From: Hamiltosporidium magnivora | Lineage: Eukaryota > Microsporidia > Dubosqiidae | DNA: 10,156 nucleotides | Assembly (NCBI GenBank): GCA_004325065.1 | Contig: PITI01000628.1 | Span: forward strand, 1 to 10,156 | Direction of reading: 5' to 3' | Shown: positions 1 through 6,950 of the stretch, in pieces | Numbering within the stretch: the first letter of the stretch is position 1 | Layout of the letters: each line of letters starts with the position of its first letter | Position numbers and translations under genes: made by a program | Notes under the pieces: model-generated | Told to the model about the DNA's origin: nothing | Databases searched by the model: none | The model's input: only the letters and a program-made list of their open reading frames with translations

Positions 1-126
1 CTGGTTACATAAAAAACTACAAATAAATTTGTAGAAAAAGTTTTGCCATTTCTCAAACCTCTCCTCCTCATAACACCTCCCATGGAACAGCTGAAGATCT
101 AGTCTGGTTTTATTCCCACTAAAAAT
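1..126 (-). other. Stop-free minus-strand frame in repeat copy A, running off the window
   Basis: On the minus strand there are 42 codons without a stop from 126 down to 1, ending at the window edge. There is no ATG, so it would need to be an internal or broken piece of a coding sequence. The predicted peptide includes a stretch EEERFEKWQNFFYK that looks protein-like, but I do not recognise a family. The homologous frame in copy B (6429-6540) has several stops, so at least that copy is not coding. This may be a remnant of a mobile-element or duplicated-gene coding region, or simply an accident of a GC-richer patch. Confidence 0.15.
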
Positions 127-165
127 CTAAACAATGATCTCACACCAGTTTCACACACTCATTGC
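1..165. repeat. Dispersed repeat, copy A (cut by window edge)
   Basis: This block is diverged but collinear with 6429-6595. Positions 1-19 match 6429-6447 with one change (CTGGTTACAT versus CTAGTTACAT, then AAAAAACTA in both). The match continues through an AGTTTT...ATTTC stretch near 40-55 and returns as an identical TTTCACACACTCA at 149-161 and 6583-6595. Spacing between the two anchors is 148 bp here and 154 bp there, so this is one ancestral sequence rather than chance. The block is far richer in G+C than its surroundings (28 of 60 bases in 61-120). Its left extent is unknown. It could be a piece of a transposable element, or a duplicated 5' flank, because copy B lies just upstream of a gene. 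Confidence 0.6.
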
Positions 166-3100
166 CAGGCAGAAAGTTTTTTATGTGGTTATCCTTCTTC
201 CACTAGTTTTTTCACCTATAAAACATATTTTCTTAAGATTTTCTTGAATGATGATCAAAAATTTAATAATAAGTAATTCTTAATTGTATTTTTCATAAAA
301 TTTTCAATATTTATTTAAAATAGATTTTTATACTGAAATTAAAGATATTAATACTTACCAGATTTTAACTATAATTTATTTTGTTTGCAATTTAATTATT
401 AAACCCAAGGATTTTTGTTTTATGATCTATTACAAAAGATATTAATTATAACTTTAAATATTTAAAAGCGATATAATTGGAATTTTGTGCAAACTTTTAT
501 TTCATTTTTTAACATTTCAAAGTCAAAATGTAATTTTTAATTTTACTTCCAATTATTTGTTTAGCTATAATTAAAAATCAATCTCTTTGATTTATATTTT
601 TTGATAGATATAAAATTATAAATCTTAAGTCTCCTTAATATATAGACATATTATATAAATAGTATAAAAAACTTGCAAGAATAAACGTTATTAAATAGAT
701 TAATAAGAAATTTACTATACAATATTTTGAAAGTCGAATTATTTTTTCGTATAAGATTTAGTAAAAAAAATATTTGTTTAAAGAACAAAATAATTTCATG
801 ATTATATTATTACGAGTGTTACGAGAATGAAAATACTTTTCAAATTATATTTATTTCGTTTTGATGTTTTTAATTTCTTAAAATATAAATATATCTTCTT
901 AGTACTAATCTATAGAAAATTGATTTCAAAACATATCTTTTTTATGAAAAAATTAATATTAAAATATTACGCTAAAACTTTATGAGTAAATAAGAGTGTG
1001 AAGGCAGCTTTTAAAACAATAGAAACATTCATATTTAATAAAAATATTTTCTTTAAAGCCTCGAGATTCAAAATAGAAATAATTGAAATGATAGGTAAAA
1101 TAAAGAAAACGTCTTAATTAACTTAATATAGAAATATAATTTTAGAATTTTCTAAAGTTAATTAAACTGTTGACATAATCAGGTCAATTATCAAAACACC
1201 TTTTTTTTGGTTTTTTCGTGTTTAATTGAAAGAAAACATTAAAAACAATATTTCTTACAACAAATAAACGATTTATTAAGTATAATAGAGCACTTACGTA
1301 TATATAACACTAAAAAAAATAAGATTTATTACAAAGAAACTCAGTAAATAGTATTACTAAAATATTTGATTATTTCGTAGATTCAAATCGTTTCAGGAGA
1401 TTATACAAATAATAGTTTTTAAATGTCAAAAGAATTAAAATAATCAAGAAATATTTTTGTTAAAACTTTTAAAGTTCTTGAAAATTTATAACGAGTTGTA
1501 AAATATATTTAAATAATATAAAGTTGTATTGATTCAAATTGAATGTAAAATATTATTTTTAAAAAATCAAGAAGTAAGAATATAAAGCATTTGTTTAAAT
1601 TCTGCTATTTATTAGAAAACACCTTTTTCTTAATTAGAAAGGCAAAGTAACTTATATTGATCATAGTTTATTTTATAAAATTATGGTTAAAAAAATTTAT
1701 ATCCTTAAGTATTTTTTTCATCTATTTATTTTGATCATAGCAATAGTAAATAATTTAAGTAAAAGGTATTTAATTATCTTTTATTGGTAAATTTCTTAAA
1801 ATAGAAGTTTAATTTTAATATTTCTTATTTTTGTCAGTTGAATAGTTGAGTATATTTGAGATAATAAATTAAATACAAAATTTTCTATTTAATATAAATA
1901 TTTATAAATTCTATGAACATTTTTTGTTAATTTTAGTCATATGAAGAACAAATATTTGAGATAAATACTTTCTTTTTCGAAATTGATTTTTCAGGTTTTT
2001 AAAGGAGTTTAAGTAAAAAAGTACAAGAAAGTATATTTTTATTTATGAATAATTTTCAATTTTCATAGTTAGAGTACTTGTAAAATTAAAAAAACGACTT
2101 TTTTAGTTGCTATTTTCAATTTATCTTTAAAAATTACAAACTCAATATTTAAATTATAACAAATCGTTTGAAAATTTCACATAAAATTAGTAGAACTTCA
2201 AAGTTTCTCAAAATTTTGTATTTTACTTTGCGTTTCATGCTATAAATTTACATATTCTGTATTTAATCTGTAGTATAATATCTATATTAAAGAATAGATA
2301 TGAAAGTTACTTAAGGGAAATTCAATTTCAGATTTTATGGTTAAGTAAACACAAAAATCTTTTGTAGATTAGATAGATTAAGAAAAGTATTTAAAATTAA
2401 CTTAGCATAAAACATTTTTAAAGGTATAGTTATTCAAAATATAGACCAAATATATCGAAAGAAACTTAACAAATATCTAATTAGAATTATAAATTTCTAT
2501 CTGGACTAGAAAATAGTAATTCTAAGTACCCTAATGTAATTTAAATTGTCTATCATTCAATTAAAATTCTTTTACTTATGTAAAAAAATAAAATATTATT
2601 GGATTTTTTACGGAGAAATAAAAATATTTGTTTTTTTCATTCAAAATCAAACTTATACATTTACTTTAATTCTATATTTCTTATCTCCTCTTTGAAATGA
2701 TGGTTTAGTTAAGTTTTACTGTATATCGTGTATTTCTATTCAACCATTTGGTTCCATACTCTGACCTAAAAAAGATTAATGATAAATTTATAATTTTTTG
2801 CTTGACTCGAAAAAGTAAACAAACTTTTGCAAACCGTTTTTAATTTTTTTTGAAAATATTGGTTTTTGTGTCAACAAACCTTTTTTTAACCAAAGATAAA
2901 TGTACAAATAAATTTCATTGTAATTTTAGTTCAAGAATTATAGAGCTATATCTATAATTTTTAGTTTCGACTTGTATAAATTTAAATAGTAATTATACTA
3001 GTTATTATTTCGAAATTACAGCATAATGAGACGAGTTATTATTAGAACTTTTATTCTGTTTTTATTATGAGTTTTATACTTTAATATTTCTAGATATTCC

Positions 3101-3819
3101 CATATGTAATAAAACTGCCCATAAAAACCTTTGTATGTTACACAGAAGTTTCTAGCTACCTATATGTAGTTTTAAAAAATATCAGTGCTGAGAATTTTAC
3201 TTTTACTTGTTTTCTCTTTTCTGAACTGTTATAATTTAGATTTCAATAATTAAATTGTGAACTTAATTGATTCGATTGATCAGTATTTTTAGAATGTTTT
3301 TTGAAAACAATTTTAAATTATTTTCGTACAGAAGTGTTTGATTAATATTTGCAAAATATAGTAAAAATTAAAAGTCTGAAAACCCAGTGGACCTTGGAAT
3401 ATATTTATAGGTGTAATGAAACCTAGAGTTTCTATTATCAATCAAAGAATATTGCGCAATGGCTTGGCTCTGCTTCTTACATTTGAATAATATTTTTTGT
3501 CTCCCAAAATCACTATGTTGATATTCGAATTTCCTTACTTAAGACTTTTTTTGACTTTATAAGAGAAATTTGCTGTTTTTTTTGAATAAAAAATAAAAAT
3601 CTTCAAAACTATAATTTGATTTCCGGTTTTTATGTTCTTAATTCTTCATCCTTTAAATGAATATGGAATATTTGGCAGAAACCAAAAGCTACCAAACATT
3701 ATTAGAAAGAACTCAAATGAATTATACCTGGGAATTTTAAATTATTTACTTTTTTAATTAATTATATTAGTAAAAAATGCAAAAAAATATGAAAATTTAA
3801 GTTTTATATAATTCGGAGC
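166..3819. other. Long AT-rich stretch with no supportable gene
   Basis: About 3.65 kb with frequent stops in all six frames, dominated by A/T runs. I found no tRNA-like, rRNA-like or clear tandem-repeat structure and no open frame of 60 codons or more. The exceptions are a few slightly GC-richer islands, notably about 3370-3500, which contains a 56-codon open frame on the minus strand. The simplest reading is intergenic or decayed sequence of an expanded genome. Confidence 0.7.
3368..3538 (-). other. Short open frame without start codon, possible gene or transposon remnant
   Basis: On the minus strand, 56 sense codons run between a TAA at 3539-3541 and a TAA at 3368-3370. There is no ATG. 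The composition is less AT-biased and more evenly mixed in amino acids (Gln, Ser, Arg, Tyr, Pro and Gly all present) than the surrounding sequence, which translates mainly to Lys, Asn, Ile, Phe and stops. I recognise no domain. A decayed coding fragment is possible, but a chance open frame in a GC-richer island fits equally well. Confidence 0.2.
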
Positions 3820-5199
3820 TCAAAACATTATGGATTTTTTATTTTTGCGATCAATCAAACAAAAACGATATTTTTCACAATCTTTAACAAATCTAATTAT
3901 AAAAGATATTTTCTCTTTTAACGACATATCAGAAGAAAATCCCGTAATACTTTGATCGCAAAGAATATCGACAACTTCATTATCATATAATTTATAATAA
4001 ATTTTAATATCGTACTCAATATCAAACTCTCTATTAAGTATACTTAAATAGGCAATATCTTGAATATTTTTATCGGTTTTTCTATTTTTTTTATCTTTTT
4101 TACTTTGTTTATTTTTTTTCATGTTTTCCAATTTATTAATTATAATAAACGTAAAAATATCTATATTAGCAGATTTATAACCGAAACAATTTATAAGATC
4201 TAATTTATTTTCTTCTGATTTTTTCTCTTTCAATTTTTTCTCTTCAAATTCGTTTTCTTTCAATTCACTCTCCTCAAATTCAATATCATCTCTAAAACCA
4301 GAAAGAAAAATATCATATATATTTAAGTATCTACTTTGATTACAAATAATGATTTCAGTAGCAACAAACTTATTAGCGATATTTTGATGTGGATATTTCT
4401 TTCTCGATTTAGTCACAATTTCTACTCTTCGAAATGATAAATTTTTTATTGATTCGAAAGTTGTATTTGTAAATGCGTATTCCAAAATACATTTACTCTT
4501 TTTATTTTCATCATATTTATCATTTATTCTTACATCATTTACAAGTAAATAATAGTCATAGCCACTCTTATACTTTTGTTTGAGAAGTAAAGGAAATAAA
4601 AAGTCTTTATCTACATCTTTAAAAAAAACTATATCTGAAAATATTGGAACCAAATGAAAATAATCTTTTTTTGATTGCAGTTTACTAAAAATAGTTTTGA
4701 ATATATTTAGATAATAGAATATCAACATAGAAATATGTTTTTGTAAATAATATTCTTTTATATCAGAATTTAAATAATGTAAATAACTTTTAAGAAAAAT
4801 ACTTTTGTTTAAAACTCGATAATATTTTCCTAATAATCTGATTGTTATAAATATATTGTTGTATACTAAAATAGATGCGTGATATACATATCCAAAATCA
4901 TTCTCGTCATTATACATGTATGTTACAGTTATTTGAAACATTTTTGATTTTTTTGCAAGTAAAAATTTAAATATTTCATCTGTAGCCTCTGTATTCATAT
5001 ATTTGTAACTTTCAAGCAATAAAAATTCGTTTGAAGATATTTCGTCATATTGAGTTGTTTTTTCCGCATATTGTTTAAAAATTTCCTTATTTATAATATT
5101 AAACAATGTTTCTACAGAACATTTATTTGATTTAACGGGATTTCTTGCACACAGAACTGTTATAGTAAAGACCCATAAAGAAAACAACATTTTTCTCAT
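3820..5199 (-). CDS. Orphan protein with signal peptide and Lys/Glu-rich region (459 aa)
   Basis: I do not recognise a family. The frame runs from ATG at 5199-5197 to TGA at 3822-3820 and is far longer than chance allows at this AT content. Residues 1-18 look like a secretory signal: basic start MRK, hydrophobic core LFSLWVFTITVLC, small residue before the likely cleavage site. This supports the chosen start, although Met4 is also possible. The mature part is rich in Lys, Ile, Tyr, Phe and Asn. Residues 308-333 form an acidic/basic tract with an imperfect decad (EFEESELKEN then EFEEKKLKEK), possibly helical. Residues 361-378 are a dense lysine cluster containing KKDKKNRK, resembling a nuclear localisation signal. 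Apart from the signal core I see no strong membrane segment, although residues 157-170 and 346-355 are hydrophobic. Cysteines after the signal are at 27, 237, 286, 338, 414, 441 and 447. It is probably a lineage-specific secreted or surface protein. That it is a gene is likely; its function is unknown. Confidence 0.8.
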   Translation of the reverse strand: MRKMLFSLWVFTITVLCARNPVKSNKCSVETLFNIINKEIFKQYAEKTTQYDEISSNEFLLLESYKYMNTEATDEIFKFLLAKKSKMFQITVTYMYNDENDFGYVYHASILVYNNIFITIRLLGKYYRVLNKSIFLKSYLHYLNSDIKEYYLQKHISMLIFYYLNIFKTIFSKLQSKKDYFHLVPIFSDIVFFKDVDKDFLFPLLLKQKYKSGYDYYLLVNDVRINDKYDENKKSKCILEYAFTNTTFESIKNLSFRRVEIVTKSRKKYPHQNIANKFVATEIIICNQSRYLNIYDIFLSGFRDDIEFEESELKENEFEEKKLKEKKSEENKLDLINCFGYKSANIDIFTFIIINKLENMKKNKQSKKDKKNRKTDKNIQDIAYLSILNREFDIEYDIKIYYKLYDNEVVDILCDQSITGFSSDMSLKEKISFIIRFVKDCEKYRFCLIDRKNKKSIMF

Positions 5200-5213
5200 T
5201 CAACTTGAAAACC

Positions 5214-5223
5214 TTATAAATTT
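5214..5223 (-). promoter_or_regulatory. Candidate TATA/AAATTT-like element upstream of the orphan gene
   Basis: On the minus strand the sequence AAATTTATAAGG lies about 15-25 nt before the ATG at 5199. AAATTT-like and TATA-like elements close to the start codon are known in microsporidian promoters. There is no CCC or GGG motif in the last 14 bases before this ATG, unlike the gene at 6951. In sequence this AT-rich the match is weak evidence. Confidence 0.25.
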
Positions 5224-5849
5224 TTTTAATTAAATATAGAAAAATTAATTAAAAAGAATTAATTAGATTAAAATCTAATAAAGATAATAAAAAAAACCTG
5301 GAATTCATAGATAAAACCTGTATTTGCTCATTTCGAGGAATATTTAATTTTAAACATATAAAACAGTAAATATATAGAATTCTCTGTAGTTTTTTTATTA
5401 TATTAAATTTAATATATTTTTTTTGGTTTTTCTATTTTTTTATCAGTTGCCTTATATTTCAATCCACAAGTTAGTATAAATGGTGTCTACTGAATCATTG
5501 CATTCCACAAGAAAGTCATACATTTTTTATGAGAGAAGGAATCATCTCAATATATTTCTTCTTATTAATAATATATGTAAAGAGTAAAAATTTTTCATTA
5601 CTTTTTACACCCATAACTGGTTTCAGTATCAATCCATATTAATTTTTAATAAAAAGATACGATAAAGACTATATTTTTAAATAATATTGACTTAGTCCAA
5701 GCCTGTTTAAAGATTTATCAGAATTAAAATTTTCCAAAGTAAATTCGATATAGTTTTGTATTTATACCAATCCCTTATTGTTACATAGTAAATTATAATT
5801 GCAGTAATTAATATAACAAGCCATATAATTAACTCACATTTTAATTAAT

Positions 5850-6002
5850 TCAATAATTTATCAGTTTCAACAATTTAACACGAATCTTAAAAAGTAATTC
5901 AACAAATAAATCTAATTTGTTATTTATCCAAAATAAATACATAACCTTTTCAAAAATATAACATATTTGCACAACCGTGGCAAGTATTAGACCTTTTTTC
6001 AT
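5850..6002 (-). CDS. Doubtful 50-aa open frame
   Basis: ATG at 6002-6000 and TGA at 5852-5850 on the minus strand bracket 50 codons. The N-terminus (MKKGLILATVVQICYIF) is basic then hydrophobic, like a short signal or membrane segment, and the rest is Leu/Phe/Lys-rich. A stop lies 15 nt upstream of the ATG. I recognise nothing in it, and a hydrophobic peptide is what T-rich DNA tends to give by chance. It is listed only so that it can be tested for conservation. Confidence 0.15.
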   Translation of the reverse strand: MKKGLILATVVQICYIFEKVMYLFWINNKLDLFVELLFKIRVKLLKLINY

Positions 6003-6263
6003 GGCATTAACGCAGTTCTAGATTTAAAATAAATAACTGCTAGCCCGAGCACCATTTTTCTTTCTTACGATACCTACGATCTAAAACCTTTATCTAAAGA
6101 TTTATAGAACTCAATAAATAGACGAAGCAGTTGCCTGAAGTTTATTAATGTCCGTTGCATAGAGTGTGATCTTAGATCGACGCCCCTCTCAGTTCACCCA
6201 AAACTAGATTATTCCTACATAGTTTACACTTTCAGAACCCAATAAACTTCCATCTAATATATA

Positions 6264-6283
6264 TCTCGGTATTTATACCGAGA
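6264..6283. repeat. Perfect 9-bp inverted repeat (hairpin)
   Basis: TCTCGGTAT at 6264-6272 and ATACCGAGA at 6275-6283 are exact reverse complements separated by TT. As RNA or single-stranded DNA this would fold as an 8-bp stem with a 4-nt loop, with unusual G/C content for the region. It is not followed by a T-run typical of a bacterial terminator, and such a terminator is not expected here. It could be a binding site for a dimeric protein, a relic of a mobile-element end, or chance. Confidence 0.5.
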
Positions 6284-6428
6284 CTGCATAGAAAAATAAT
6301 GTCATACCAACAGTTATAACCTGCTACTTAGACTTCCTGCCTTTAAAAGATTTATTTTTGTATCTCCCACACAGCATGTCTAAGTTCCCAATACAAAAAA
6401 ATACCTAATTTAAATATTTTTTTACAAT

Positions 6429-6595
6429 CTAGTTACATAAAAAACTAAGAATTAAGTTTTTAATAAAAAAGTTTTATCATTTCGCAGACGATCTCCTCTC
6501 ATATAAAATCAAACCGAAAAAACACAAAAATGAGTGTATTCATCACCAAGACAACAACTTTTACACCAATTTCATAACCAAATTTCACACACTCA
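6429..6595. repeat. Dispersed repeat, copy B, upstream of the PP2A scaffold gene
   Basis: This is the second copy of the block at 1-165, with collinear matches at both ends. The opening CTAGTTACATAAAAAACTA matches 1-19 with one change, and TTTCACACACTCA at 6583-6595 is identical to 149-161. In between, the copies have diverged with several small insertions. This copy is strongly C-rich and G-poor on the plus strand. It lies about 360 bp before the ATG at 6951, outside the tandem promoter duplication. Confidence 0.6.
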
Positions 6596-6715
6596 CAACA
6601 CCTGATATTTTCTAAGTATCTAATATACCCTTTGTATTTACTCACTTACACCTAAATTATTATCCTCTCACAACATTTAGTTACCCTTTCACACCCTTCC
6701 CTCTCTCTATAAACA

Positions 6716-6947
6716 ATTACCTAAAAATATTAACTTTATAGTCCAAGGGTTCTCATAAATTCATAAATATTCACAAATCAAAAAAAAGTAATTCTATTCA
6801 TCAAATAATTTAAAGTAACCCTTCATTACCTAAAAACGTAACACTTGTAACTCCAAGGGTTCTCATAAATATTTATAAATATTCTAAAAAAAATAAAAAT
6901 CATATTTCTTGTAATTCTATTCATCAAATAATTTACAGTAACCCTTC
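6716..6947 (+). repeat. Tandem duplication of the proximal promoter region (two units)
   Basis: Unit 1 is 6716-6824 (109 bp) and unit 2 is 6825-6947 (123 bp). Both open with ATTACCTAAAAA. They share the 19-base block TCCAAGGGTTCTCATAAAT (6742-6760 and 6852-6870) and a 25-base identical block (6788-6812 and 6911-6935). Both close with AGTAACCCTTC. The size difference is an insertion in the A-rich middle of unit 2. The gene's start codon falls exactly where a third unit would begin: ATTACC opens both units, and ATTATG follows unit 2. Each unit carries AAGGGTT and its reverse complement AACCCTT, so the duplication doubles the likely promoter motifs. Confidence 0.85.
6940..6946 (+). promoter_or_regulatory. 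CCC promoter motif next to the start codon
   Basis: AACCCTT ends 4 nt before the ATG at 6951, with the CCC at 6942-6944. A CCC- or GGG-like motif immediately upstream of the start codon is an established microsporidian gene signal. It supports this ATG as the true start and implies a very short 5' leader. The reverse complement AAGGGTT lies at 6855-6861. The same pair occurs in the upstream unit at 6745-6751 and 6817-6823. Confidence 0.6.
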
Positions 6948-6950
6948 ATT

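Larger units (their letters stand above)
5200..6428. other. Intergenic region between the divergent genes; no clear gene
   Basis: The two genes point away from each other, so this 1.2 kb plus the following 0.5 kb holds both upstream regions. The left half is A/T-rich, with AT-only palindromes at 5262-5279 and 5399-5416. From about 5970 to 6420 the sequence is noticeably richer in G+C, as in CGACGCCCCTCTC at 6179-6191. It lacks a long open frame on either strand. This richer block may be decayed coding or mobile-element sequence. No tRNA or other RNA gene was recognised. Confidence 0.6.

Noticed and set aside
1379..1396. GATTCAAATC, resembling a tRNA T-loop
   Set aside because: There is no complementary T-stem flank and no acceptor or D-arm partner at the right distance on either strand.
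5399..5416. 18-bp perfect palindrome TATATTAAATTTAATATA
   Set aside because: It is composed only of A and T in very AT-rich DNA, where such palindromes arise often by chance.
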